Shown here: one piece after another, positions 8,099 through 15,504 of the stretch
How the letters are laid out: each line of letters starts with the position of its first letter
Position numbering within the stretch: the stretch's first letter is position 1
NCBI GenBank assembly: GCA_031282985.1
Contig: JAITCR010000116.1
Location: forward strand, 1-20,576
DNA length: 20,576 nt
Direction of reading: 5' to 3'
DNA from: Nitrososphaerota archaeon
Lineage (GTDB): Archaea > Thermoproteota > Bathyarchaeia > Bathyarchaeales > Bathycorpusculaceae
The notes under the pieces: model-generated
Database searches by the model: none
What the model was told of the DNA's origin: nothing
What the model saw: the letters and a program-made list of their open reading frames with translations, nothing else
Program-made: the position numbers and the translations under genes

Positions 8099-8126
8099 AA
8101 AAGCTAACCGATTAGGATACACAACC
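8095..8126. repeat. Right inverted repeat of ISH6-like element
   Basis: It includes AAAAGCTAACCGATTA and ends in ACAACC. It is the imperfect complement of 6752-6783. The transposase stop lies inside its inner edge. Confidence 0.8.
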
Positions 8127-8134
8127 AACATTTT
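8127..8134. repeat. 8-bp target-site duplication, right copy
   Basis: AACATTTT is identical to 6744-6751. Joining the flanks at this octamer restores an uninterrupted reading frame of the IS5-family transposase (TTFEKM-LTILQ), which confirms the insertion point. Confidence 0.85.
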
Positions 8135-8253
8135 TTCAAAAGTGGTCCTCTTTACACCTGTAATTCTACGAAACTGCTCATCCGAATAGCTTTGGATGTT
8201 TTCATACTTCACAATAAACACACACATAACAAAAAAACAAACCTATATTAAAG

Positions 8254-8271
8254 AGTTTTGCAAGAAGTCTA
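8254..8271. repeat. Terminal inverted repeat of IS5-family copy 2 (transposase 5' side)
   Basis: AGTTTTGCAAGAAGTCTA is identical to 130-147 and is the complement of 5986-6003 with one mismatch. Confidence 0.75.
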
Positions 8272-8436
8272 TTGCATAAAAGATGTTTCTGAGCTCAAAG
8301 AGAAGACAAAATGTAGAGTAAATTTTTTGATAAAGAATTATTTGTGGTTAAAGGGTTCATAAGTTACCTTTGAATTTTTGGTAAGGTAAAGATTTTAGTC
8401 AGTAAATGTAATAGAAAAGCTAAGGAATAGAGAGGA
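8272..8436. other. polB 5' flank
   Basis: About 165 bases between the IS5-family inverted repeat and polB, AT-rich with several TATA-like words (such as TTTTTTGATAAAG) but no single convincing promoter. The IS end lies immediately upstream, so the present promoter may be partly derived from or displaced by the insertion. Confidence 0.4.
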
Positions 8437-11187
8437 ATGGCGCAGAATAGGACTTTAGATTCATTCTTTGTAAAAGAAGACCACAAACCGGCAATGCTTC
8501 CACTGGATAAAGTAGCGCCAGCTGAAAATGAATCTGACCACCAGATTACGCCAACTGTAGCAGTTGAAGAAAAAACTATTCAGAAACCAGTCAAAAAAGA
8601 AAGGAAAAAACGAATTTTACCTCCAATTGCACCCCTTGACCTTCCACCGTCTTATTTTGTTTCTGCAGCATATGATGGCCGCCAACAGAAAGTAATTATT
8701 AAACTTTATGAACCTGAGTCAGGCGAGCTATATTTTTGGCATGACAATAGAGGCCACAAACCCTACTGTTTAACTAGTCTATCAAAAGAAACAGTTTTAC
8801 AGTTTGACCGAATTACTAAACATCAAGGTTATGCTGACTGTATAACTGAACAAAGATTTGACCCACTATCCAATCAAAACATTCAAGTCACAAAAATCGT
8901 CGCCAAAGACCCACTTGCAATTGGTGGCAGACCAAATGGTACAATAAGAGATATAATTCCAGAAGATCATACCCAAGTATGTGGCTGCAAATTTCAAGAT
9001 AGCAACACCAAAATTTGGGAATCTAAAATCAAGTATTATCAGTCATACATTTACGACCAAAAACTCTTGTCTGGAATGATTTATCAAATAAAGGAAGGAA
9101 ACTTGGAAGAAGCACCTGTTTATGAAGCAGAGCAGACACTTGGGAGAATTCGTGAAGTTTTCGGTGATGAACCGTTTGAGGAACGCGAGTTTGTTGAGAT
9201 GTGGGCTAAACTTCTTGAGTATCCTGCGCCTAAATTTCGTAGGGCAGCTATTGATATTGAGGTTTATTCTCCGCTGTCTAACCGTGTTCCTGATGCACGT
9301 GAAGGCGCTTTTCCGGTAATTGCGTGTTCAATTTATAGTTCTGAGGGGGACAAGAAAGTTCTTGTTCTCAAAAGATGTGACAGATCGAACGAAAAATTTC
9401 AGGCGCCTATAGGCATAGATGTAGAATTTTGTGAAACTGAAGAAATCCTGCTACGGCAAGTTTTCAATGTCTTAAACGAGTTCCCATTCATTTTGACTTT
9501 TAATGGTGATGATTTTGACCTTCGCTACTTAGTTCACCGGGCCTTAAATCTTGGATTTTTCAAAAAGGACATTCCAATTGAAACTGGAAAAAGGGTCTGT
9601 TTGATAAAATATGGCATACATATAGATCTCTACAAGTTTTTCTTCAATCGTTCAATTCAAATTTACGCTTTCAACAATCGCTACAAGGACGTAAGTCTTG
9701 GTGATGTCGGCGTAGCACTTTTAGGAATGGAAAAAATTCATTTAGACAAAGCTTTTGGTGACCTTAACTATAGTGAACTTGCACAGTATTGTCTTCGTGA
9801 TTCTGAAATCACTTACAAATTGACAAGTTTTGAAGATGACTCAGCTATGAAACTGATACTGGTTCTTGCGCGCATAAGCAGCATGCCAATAGAAGACGTT
9901 AGTCGTCAAGGAGTTAGCCGTTGGATACGTAATTTTATGCATCGTGAACACCGTAAACGTGGACTTTTAATTCCAAACGCTGAAGACATTTTAACCAAAA
10001 AAGGCAAAACCAGTACAACAGCAGTAATTAAAGGCAAAAAATACAAAGGCGCAATAGTTGTTGAACCCACGCAGGGGGTTCACTTCAATGTTGCAGTAAT
10101 GGACTTTCCCAGTCTATATCCATCAATTATCAAAGTTTGGAACCTTGGGTACCAATCAATCGACTGCAATCATCCTGAATGTAGAAGCCGAATGATCCCA
10201 GATACAAACCATTGGGTTTGCGTTCAGAAACGAGCACTTGAAAGCTTGTTAATTGGTTCACTTAGAGATTTGCGTGTAAGATGGTATAAGAGCCGTGCCA
10301 AAGACAAAACATTATCACCTGAACTGCAAAATTGGTACAACATTGTACAAGGAGCACTTAAAGTCATTTTAAACGCTAGTTACGGCGTTTTTGGGGCAGA
10401 CAGTTTTGACCTTTATTGTCCACCAGTTGCGGAAGCAACTGCTGCAATTGGGCGCTATAGCATCACACAAATCCTTGAACATGCAGAAGCATCAGGCGTA
10501 AAAGTACTCTATGGTGACACGGATAGTTTGTTTCTTAAAAATCCATCTAGAGAACAAATTGAAGAAGTATCACGTTGGACCGAGAAGCATTTAAACATGA
10601 ATATTGATGTTGACAAAGTTTATAGGTATGCAGTTTTTAGTGCTCGTAAAAAAAATTATTTAGGGGTCTTAGAGGATGGCACAGTTGACGTGAAAGGGTT
10701 AACAGGTAAAAAAAAGCATATACCAGTTTTTATCAAAGACGCATTTAATCAAATGAAGGAGCGCCTCGCAAAAGTCAAAACGCCAGCTGAATTTGAAAAC
10801 GCAAAAAAAGACATAGCATTCATTGTTAAAGACAGATACATGCGGCTGAAACGGCATGAATGGACTGATAACACTGAGCTTGCGTTTCATGTTGTTTTAG
10901 GTGATGACCTTAGCAAATACACAAAAACAACACCTCAACATGTGAAAGCAGCATTTATTTTGCAGAAAAGCGGAAAAGAACTACGAGCAGGTGACCTTAT
11001 CAGCTTTGTTAAAGTCAACAGTAACAAGGAACACGTAAAACCTGTTGAGTTAACTTATAAAAATGAGATTGACACGGACAAATACATCGCATATTTACAG
11101 TCAACTTTTGATCAAGTACTAGATGCGTTAGGGCTGAATTTTGATGAAATTATTGGTTTAACAAAGTTAGCTCAGTTTTTTGTTTAA
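8437..11187 (+). CDS. polB: Family B DNA-directed DNA polymerase
   Basis: This is a replicative or repair DNA polymerase of 916 residues with 3'-5' proofreading. The exonuclease motifs are intact: Exo I AIDIEVYSP (Asp273, Glu275), Exo II TFNGDDFD (354-361) and Exo III YCLRDSEI (451-458). So are the polymerase motifs: A MDFPSLYPSII (Asp556), B KVILNASYG (642-650) and C YGDTDS (692-697), followed by a KK motif ARKKNYLG. A Cys/His group CNHPEC...HWVC (577-595) in the palm is usual for archaeal PolB. Residues about 12-60 form a charged, low-complexity leader. Both termini hold PIP-like sequences, TLDSFF near residue 11 and KLAQFF at 910-915. The ATG at 8437 follows GAGAGGA closely. The stop overlaps that of the convergent sugar-phosphate transferase in a TTAA palindrome. 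Confidence 0.95.
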   Translation: MAQNRTLDSFFVKEDHKPAMLPLDKVAPAENESDHQITPTVAVEEKTIQKPVKKERKKRILPPIAPLDLPPSYFVSAAYDGRQQKVIIKLYEPESGELYFWHDNRGHKPYCLTSLSKETVLQFDRITKHQGYADCITEQRFDPLSNQNIQVTKIVAKDPLAIGGRPNGTIRDIIPEDHTQVCGCKFQDSNTKIWESKIKYYQSYIYDQKLLSGMIYQIKEGNLEEAPVYEAEQTLGRIREVFGDEPFEEREFVEMWAKLLEYPAPKFRRAAIDIEVYSPLSNRVPDAREGAFPVIACSIYSSEGDKKVLVLKRCDRSNEKFQAPIGIDVEFCETEEILLRQVFNVLNEFPFILTFNGDDFDLRYLVHRALNLGFFKKDIPIETGKRVCLIKYGIHIDLYKFFFNRSIQIYAFNNRYKDVSLGDVGVALLGMEKIHLDKAFGDLNYSELAQYCLRDSEITYKLTSFEDDSAMKLILVLARISSMPIEDVSRQGVSRWIRNFMHREHRKRGLLIPNAEDILTKKGKTSTTAVIKGKKYKGAIVVEPTQGVHFNVAVMDFPSLYPSIIKVWNLGYQSIDCNHPECRSRMIPDTNHWVCVQKRALESLLIGSLRDLRVRWYKSRAKDKTLSPELQNWYNIVQGALKVILNASYGVFGADSFDLYCPPVAEATAAIGRYSITQILEHAEASGVKVLYGDTDSLFLKNPSREQIEEVSRWTEKHLNMNIDVDKVYRYAVFSARKKNYLGVLEDGTVDVKGLTGKKKHIPVFIKDAFNQMKERLAKVKTPAEFENAKKDIAFIVKDRYMRLKRHEWTDNTELAFHVVLGDDLSKYTKTTPQHVKAAFILQKSGKELRAGDLISFVKVNSNKEHVKPVELTYKNEIDTDKYIAYLQSTFDQVLDALGLNFDEIIGLTKLAQFFV

Positions 11188-12071
11188 ATAGGAAGAGAAA
11201 CAAGAGAGTAGATAAATGCAAGTAACACGAATAATGCAATTAATGTTGAGATTATTATTACTATTTTGCGTTCGGTTAATGGACGATGGTAAGTTATTGT
11301 TGTGACTAAGCTACGTTTGTGATCAGATTCGAGTTTATTGTCTTTGAAAGCAACTGCGGCTTTTTTGTGTGTAAAAAAGACGGCTAATAGAATTAGGGAA
11401 GAGTTGAAGATATAAGGTATTATTGAAACCAATAGACCTAGTTTTACATCTGCAATAATTGCAAAAGATGCAATAGACATACCTATAGCAAAGCTACCAG
11501 AGTTGCCTACGAATATTTTTCCTTGCAGGTTTAATGCTACAAGTATCAGCCAGAAAATTATTGGTCCAATCATTAACAGGTAGTGGGATGATGTTAATGA
11601 GGAAATTCCCATTAAGCCTAAAAACACTATTGCAGGACAAATAGTTTCAAGACCGTTAAGGCCGCCGAGCATGTTAATTGTATTTGTCACGATCATTACG
11701 ATTAATGGAATTATTATATAGAAGTACCATATGCCAAAATTTATAGAACCAATGAAGGGTAAAGTGATTGCCGTACGGGCGTTCATGCTTATTGCAAAAT
11801 AAATCAGAGGTAACGCAGTGATTAGGGGCATAAATGCTTTGTATCGCCATTTTAAATCCATCCAGTCATCAAGTAGCCCCATAAAACCACCAAAAAGAAT
11901 ACAGACAGCAAGGGTTAAAGGCGCAGAAATACCAGATTGCACTGAACGACCTTCGCTAAGGAAATAAAATAAAAAAAGACACACTGTTGTGAATAGGACG
12001 TATAATACGCCTAAACCGTTTGGAACTAAAGGCTTCCCATTTTTATGTTGATCTGGAACCTTTGGAAACAC
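11184..12071 (-). CDS. DPAGT1/ALG7-like (GT4 family) polyprenyl-phosphate sugar-1-phosphate transferase
   Basis: This enzyme is predicted to transfer a HexNAc-1-phosphate from a UDP-sugar to dolichyl phosphate, the first step in making the lipid-linked glycan used by AglB. It is a multi-helix membrane protein of 295 residues. Conserved pieces are LLDDWMDLKWRYK (DDxxD at 68-72), NTINMLGGLNGLE (130-142) and IFVGNSGSFAIGM (187-199, with Asn where DPAGT1 has Asp). The closing RPLTERK also recalls DPAGT1. GTG 12071 is the start: AGGTGATGA stands 8 nt upstream and an in-frame TAA immediately precedes it. That leaves no room for the first transmembrane helix found in DPAGT1 before the DxNK-like segment (here DQHKNGK), so the protein is N-terminally short. 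It lies 33 nt after aglB on the same strand. AglH or a related archaeal enzyme would be the functional match. Confidence 0.85.
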   Translation of the reverse strand: MFPKVPDQHKNGKPLVPNGLGVLYVLFTTVCLFLFYFLSEGRSVQSGISAPLTLAVCILFGGFMGLLDDWMDLKWRYKAFMPLITALPLIYFAISMNARTAITLPFIGSINFGIWYFYIIIPLIVMIVTNTINMLGGLNGLETICPAIVFLGLMGISSLTSSHYLLMIGPIIFWLILVALNLQGKIFVGNSGSFAIGMSIASFAIIADVKLGLLVSIIPYIFNSSLILLAVFFTHKKAAVAFKDNKLESDHKRSLVTTITYHRPLTERKIVIIISTLIALFVLLAFIYSLVSLPI

Positions 12072-12104
12072 GCTTTAGTCATCACCTAATGGTTACCCAT
12101 AGGA

Positions 12105-14339
12105 TTATGGATTGTCTGCATTGTATGCAGCCCAATCTATCTCGTAGAGGCCAATTAAAGGAACTATAGTACCACTTGGATTTAAGCTTGTAAGTTCCGT
12201 GCCTTCAACGCGTATGGGTTTAAAGTAGTCCAATTCCACTGCTGGGCTATAGGGTATAACAACTCCATTAGTCTTATCAGTAAATACATGTTCAACATCG
12301 GCCAACAATTTATAAATCACAGAGTCCTTGCCTTGTTCATTCCACATCCAGTCATTGCCATAGGAAACGCCGAAATCAGTTCGATTTGTCCATGCATTGT
12401 TTGGATCCATAAAACCTTCCTTAATTAGTCTGTCTTTTGCGCTTCCAGATATGTCGGCCATCCAAGCCCATTTGCCTTCATCACCAAAACCCCACGGTCT
12501 CGAATTGTATGACCCAGACTCATCTTGCCAAACTAACAGAGACTCGAAAACGACTACATAATTTACATTGTTTTGACCATAAGTGTCTAACATCTTTAAT
12601 GATAGTCTTTCGTTTGCCATATATGCGAAACCCAAGTTTTCTATTTGGGTACCGTTAACTGTAGCATTATCAGCAAGAGTAGTCACATTACCCATAACAC
12701 TTAACCAATAGCCATAGTCCCACCAACCAACAACTACATCGGTCGAACTGATGCTAGGGTTAGTCTTGAGGAAAGTTAACATGTTTAACCATTGAGGCAT
12801 TGGTTCATTTGGAACTATCGGGAGGGCTGCGGAACTGAGTGATGTAGGTGCATAAGCACCTGCGTAAGCTCGAGGCATTCCGCCTGTTTGGGGTGTAAAA
12901 GCGAATTGTGTCATGAGGATAATGAATATCAGCAGTATTCCAAGGCCGCTGTATTCTTTACTGACACGTAATAGTTTCCGCTTTGTTTTTGTGGCAGCGT
13001 TTGGTGTTTCGTTAAACATTGTCATGAATGGTTTTAACATTCCGATTATACCCATAGCCATGAGTAGACCAAATGCGGGTGCGAAAATTACTAGTAGTCG
13101 CACCATTGAAGAACCAAAGTAAAGGCCAGTTACGCCAAAGAGGAGGAGGAATATGTTGCGGTTTGTTGGATTTTTCAGTACGAAGTATAGGCCTGTGAGG
13201 AAAAATATTGCGCCTACACCGAGTTCTAGGTAGAGGTTACCCCATGCAGAAACTCTGTGTTCAGCTACTGACGCAATTAATGGTGTGCTTGCGCGAATAG
13301 ATGGGTTAATGACTGTAGCGAATTTTCCAACGAGACCATCAAGGTAACCGATGTATACTAGTGAGAGAATGCTAACAAGCATTGCGGTAATTATTCCTAC
13401 AGTTATGAGCATTCGAGTTTTTGCTGAAATGTTGTGTTGTAGAAATTCATTAACCAGCATTACGATAAAGACTGCTATAACTATGAGAATTGGAACAGAT
13501 GTTAAATAAGAGTAACCAATTTGTGGGAATTGTATTGCTATAAGCAAGCTTAACCCCATGGTTATACCGTAATTGATTAGTAAACGTTTGTCAGCCCGTT
13601 TTAACACTACAAGTACAAACGCGAAGAGCGCTATTAAACCTAAAATGTAATATGCTGCACCCCAGCCAGTGATGAAGTAAGCTAGTGCTAAAGCTGCACC
13701 TATACAATATATCAGACTCTTTTTCATGGAACGTTTCGGGTCCATGGCTCTTAGGAAAAACAGTATACAAAATAGTAAGCCAAGCATTCCAGGGATTTCG
13801 GTGTCAAAAAATCCAAGAGAGCTTCTCTGCAAAAATGATGGTGCTAATGCCAAAGCAAGTGCCGCAAATAAACCAACTGCCCGTCCGCCCATGTCTTTTC
13901 CTATAAAGTAAAGCACTAAACAGGACAGAGTGCCTAAAGCTACCGTTAATACGGCGCAAAACGCCATCAAATCAACATTTATACCTAAAAAGCTAACTAC
14001 TTGATATAACGCAGCTGCTGTCATAGGCAACGCTGGGAGAGACCTTGACATATCAAGACCAGCAGGATACCATTGTTGATAATTAATCCAATGCTCAGTA
14101 TATGGCGAGAACAGACCATTCTGAACCATATAGTTAGTAAGACTGTACTGATAATATGGGTCAAACTCGTTTAAGTGAATTTGACCTGTGGGTATTTCCC
14201 AACGCATAGGTAAAACGCGTACAGTAAATGCAATAAAGAGTATCAGAATTAGTGCTGAAATTACAATAAGAGTAGAATGATTAATCTTAAAGCGTCGTTT
14301 TCCGAAAGATTTCAGACCGCTATTTTGATCGTTAGACAT
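12105..14339 (-). CDS. aglB: Oligosaccharyltransferase catalytic subunit AglB (STT3)
   Basis: This enzyme transfers the lipid-linked glycan to Asn in N-x-S/T sequons on the outer face of the membrane. The 744 residues comprise a short cytoplasmic leader, about a dozen membrane helices (from residue 22 to about 480) and a globular C-terminal domain. The signature sites are present: the first-loop metal ligand in EFDPYYQY (Asp60), DTE (179-181), SVAEH (357-361, the SVSE-like loop) and WWDYG (539-543). The C-terminal domain itself contains several sequons (N551-VT, N558-AT, N562-GT, N652-RT), so it may be self-glycosylated. The ATG at 14339 follows GGAAGGGAAACT. A TATA-like sequence lies about 65 nt upstream. 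Together with the next gene it forms a glycosylation pair. Confidence 0.95.
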   Translation of the reverse strand: MSNDQNSGLKSFGKRRFKINHSTLIVISALILILFIAFTVRVLPMRWEIPTGQIHLNEFDPYYQYSLTNYMVQNGLFSPYTEHWINYQQWYPAGLDMSRSLPALPMTAAALYQVVSFLGINVDLMAFCAVLTVALGTLSCLVLYFIGKDMGGRAVGLFAALALALAPSFLQRSSLGFFDTEIPGMLGLLFCILFFLRAMDPKRSMKKSLIYCIGAALALAYFITGWGAAYYILGLIALFAFVLVVLKRADKRLLINYGITMGLSLLIAIQFPQIGYSYLTSVPILIVIAVFIVMLVNEFLQHNISAKTRMLITVGIITAMLVSILSLVYIGYLDGLVGKFATVINPSIRASTPLIASVAEHRVSAWGNLYLELGVGAIFFLTGLYFVLKNPTNRNIFLLLFGVTGLYFGSSMVRLLVIFAPAFGLLMAMGIIGMLKPFMTMFNETPNAATKTKRKLLRVSKEYSGLGILLIFIILMTQFAFTPQTGGMPRAYAGAYAPTSLSSAALPIVPNEPMPQWLNMLTFLKTNPSISSTDVVVGWWDYGYWLSVMGNVTTLADNATVNGTQIENLGFAYMANERLSLKMLDTYGQNNVNYVVVFESLLVWQDESGSYNSRPWGFGDEGKWAWMADISGSAKDRLIKEGFMDPNNAWTNRTDFGVSYGNDWMWNEQGKDSVIYKLLADVEHVFTDKTNGVVIPYSPAVELDYFKPIRVEGTELTSLNPSGTIVPLIGLYEIDWAAYNADNP

Positions 14340-14399
14340 AGTTTCCCTTCCATGTAGCCATCTTTCAATTTAGGCTTCTTTGAGTATATCACTATGGGG

Positions 14400-14410
14400 T
14401 TTATTTATGG
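14400..14410 (-). promoter_or_regulatory. Candidate TATA box for aglB
   Basis: On the minus strand the sequence reads CCATAAATAAA, about 65 nt before the aglB ATG. It would give a leader of about 40 nt containing the ribosome site. It falls just after the end of the methyltransferase gene. Support is by motif only. Confidence 0.35.
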
Positions 14411-14438
14411 CTTTTCCAAAATTAACTAAATCTACAAC

Positions 14439-15140
14439 TTATTTAACTGATTTAGTCACATGAAACATAACCCAAGGACTATATCTGCGCAATCTTCTTA
14501 GTCCAAATGCCCACTCGAACCATGCTAAAACAGGCACCAAATAATTCTGAGATGTTCTGCCAAAAGGTAACCAATTAAAACCTAAGGATGCCTCATAGAT
14601 AAACCCTGAAGTAGGCACCCCCCCCCGTACAAGGCTCGTATATGAGTGCAAATATGGCCTACCCTTTAAACCCTTCAGTTTTCCCTTAACACTTGACTTA
14701 TTACCAAAAGATAAGATACAACTTGAACTAAATTTTAACACTCGACGACAATCACCTAAAGCAACATCAAGCTCAGGGATATAATCCAACACTTCAATCA
14801 TGAATGCGGCATCAAAAACATCACTTCTAAAAGGTAAATATCGAGCGTCAGCCGCTACAATGTAAGCCTGATTCGCCCGTTGTTTAAGGCGTCTAAGTGA
14901 AACACGGTCAATGTCGATACTTACAACGTTTGTTTTAGTGCTTAATGCCAGAAGAGATATTCTACCAGATTCTGCGCCTACATCAAGAACAAGTTCAGTT
15001 TTAGTGAAGTCAACTGCTTTTTTTATGAAAAACGTTTCTACTTCGGTCAGATATTTGCCCATACGTGTTTTTTCAGCCAGCTCCCAATGGGTTTCTTGTA
15101 TGGAAGCATCAATATCAGAAATGTTCAGTGTTTTTTCCAT
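14439..15140 (-). CDS. Class I SAM-dependent methyltransferase, substrate unknown
   Basis: This 233-residue protein has a standard methyltransferase fold. The SAM-binding loop is VLDVGAESGRI (51-61), the acidic residue after strand 2 is in SIDID (74-78), then come ADARYLPF (97-104) and FDAAFMIEVLDYIPEL (109-124). The C-terminal third (about 160-233) is basic and aromatic and does not point to a known substrate class. It lies between a small zinc-ribbon gene and aglB on the same strand, so a role in glycan or lipid modification is possible but unproven. A run of nine G on the coding strand (14618-14626 on the plus strand as C) encodes part of V-R-G-G-V at 171-175. The gene is in frame in this sequence. 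Confidence 0.75.
   Translation of the reverse strand: MEKTLNISDIDASIQETHWELAEKTRMGKYLTEVETFFIKKAVDFTKTELVLDVGAESGRISLLALSTKTNVVSIDIDRVSLRRLKQRANQAYIVAADARYLPFRSDVFDAAFMIEVLDYIPELDVALGDCRRVLKFSSSCILSFGNKSSVKGKLKGLKGRPYLHSYTSLVRGGVPTSGFIYEASLGFNWLPFGRTSQNYLVPVLAWFEWAFGLRRLRRYSPWVMFHVTKSVK
14618..14626. repeat. Homopolymer tract C9 (G9 on coding strand) inside methyltransferase gene
   Basis: There are nine consecutive C on the plus strand within the coding region at codons 172-175. Such runs are rare in AT-rich DNA and prone to slippage. Confidence 0.9.
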
Positions 15141-15156
15141 GTTACAATACCCAAAA

Positions 15157-15324
15157 TTATTTGTTTACTGGTTTTACTTCAATATCTAAGGGTAAAAATG
15201 ACAGTCTTTTACCACATTTTGGACAAGTACAGTTATATTGCTGAATAATTTCGCCGGGTGAATTAAATTCTGTGCCTTCATAGAGAACATAACTACACCC
15301 TTGGCAAATAACACGTTGTGGCAT
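15157..15324 (-). CDS. Small zinc-ribbon protein (55 aa)
   Basis: This short gene opens with MPQRVICQGCSYVLYEG, has a middle segment around FNSPGEIIQQYNC, and continues TCPKCGKRLSFLP. The two pairs CxxC (Cys7/Cys10) and CPKC (Cys34/Cys37) form a classic four-cysteine zinc ribbon. The ATG at 15324 follows AAGGTTAAAA, and a TATA-like stretch lies about 30 nt upstream. The stop is 16 nt before the methyltransferase ATG, so the two are probably co-transcribed, possibly with aglB. The even cysteine spacing and coding-like composition argue that it is real. Function unknown; ribbons of this size in archaea are often RNA- or protein-binding accessories. Confidence 0.75.
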   Translation of the reverse strand: MPQRVICQGCSYVLYEGTEFNSPGEIIQQYNCTCPKCGKRLSFLPLDIEVKPVNK

Positions 15325-15346
15325 TTTTAACCTTAAATTATATTTG

Positions 15347-15361
15347 TTATTATAATATTTA
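15347..15361 (-). promoter_or_regulatory. Candidate TATA box for the zinc-ribbon/methyltransferase genes
   Basis: AAATATTATAATA on the minus strand is centred about 30 nt before the zinc-ribbon ATG. That is the spacing expected for a very short leader. The whole stretch 15330-15365 is AT-rich, so the exact box is uncertain. Confidence 0.4.
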
Positions 15362-15406
15362 TTACTTACATGAACATGCCTATTGATTGCACATCATTTA
15401 GATGTG

Positions 15407-15415
15407 TTATAAATA
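15407..15415 (+). promoter_or_regulatory. Candidate TATA box for topA
   Basis: TTATAAATA is close to the archaeal TATA consensus and lies about 95 nt upstream of the topA TTG start. Transcription would begin near 15436-15440. The divergent intergenic region 15325-15504 would thus hold promoters for both directions. I see nothing else in it. Confidence 0.45.
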
Positions 15416-15504
15416 CAAGGCAATTGGTTAAGTATTCAACAGATTTAGGCAGGTTTATTGTAAAGCGAATACTGTCAAATAGTCAAAAGTGTGGTTAAGC
15501 ACAT

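Larger units (their letters stand above)
6752..8126 (+). mobile_element. ISH6-like insertion sequence (1375 bp)
   Basis: The ends are imperfect inverted repeats. The left end begins GGTGCTGTCTTTTAATCGGT; the right end, read inward, begins GGTTGTGTATCCTAATCGGT, and both continue TTA-x-CTTTT. The exact 8-bp duplication AACATTTT flanks it. Length (about 1.4 kb), GGT tips, 8-bp duplication and a single transposase gene of about 420 codons all fit the ISH6 family as I know it. It sits inside the IS5-family transposase gene, so it arrived after that element. Confidence 0.88.
6005..8212 (-). pseudogene. IS5-family DDE transposase, broken by insertion, frameshifts and a stop
   Basis: The gene starts at GTG 8212 (or an in-frame ATG at 8227) with KYENIQSYSDEQFRRITGVK and runs to TTFEKM. 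It is then split by the ISH6-like element and resumes at 6743 in frame with LTILQPAKHELTSKGGPK. Further damage follows: an apparent one-base insertion near 6638-6643, a one-base loss near 6551-6556 that brings in a stop, and an in-frame TAA at 6442-6440. Between these breaks the family core is plain: VVLIDATE with the first catalytic Asp, YYSGKKKKRHTIKSQ, GYIG, and the C-terminal RYRNCRKRFGLRFNLICGIC. The intact C-terminal piece (6005-6379) is 124 residues and cannot act alone. The gene is dead, and the number of lesions suggests the element was inserted long ago. Confidence 0.85.
5986..8271 (-). mobile_element. IS5-family insertion sequence, decayed, interrupted by ISH6-like element
   Basis: The element is bounded by 18-bp inverted repeats, TAGACTTATTGCAAAACT at 5986-6003 and AGTTTTGCAAGAAGTCTA at 8254-8271, which match at 17 of 18 positions. 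Removing the inserted 1375-bp element and one 8-bp duplication leaves about 0.9 kb, a normal size for small IS5-family elements. Both ends read TA next to GAC/GTC, consistent with a duplicated TA target. It carries one broken transposase gene on the minus strand. Confidence 0.8.

Noticed and set aside
15325..15504. tRNA or other structured RNA in the divergent region
   Set aside because: No cloverleaf, T-loop GTTC motif or long stem is visible; it reads as promoter sequence.
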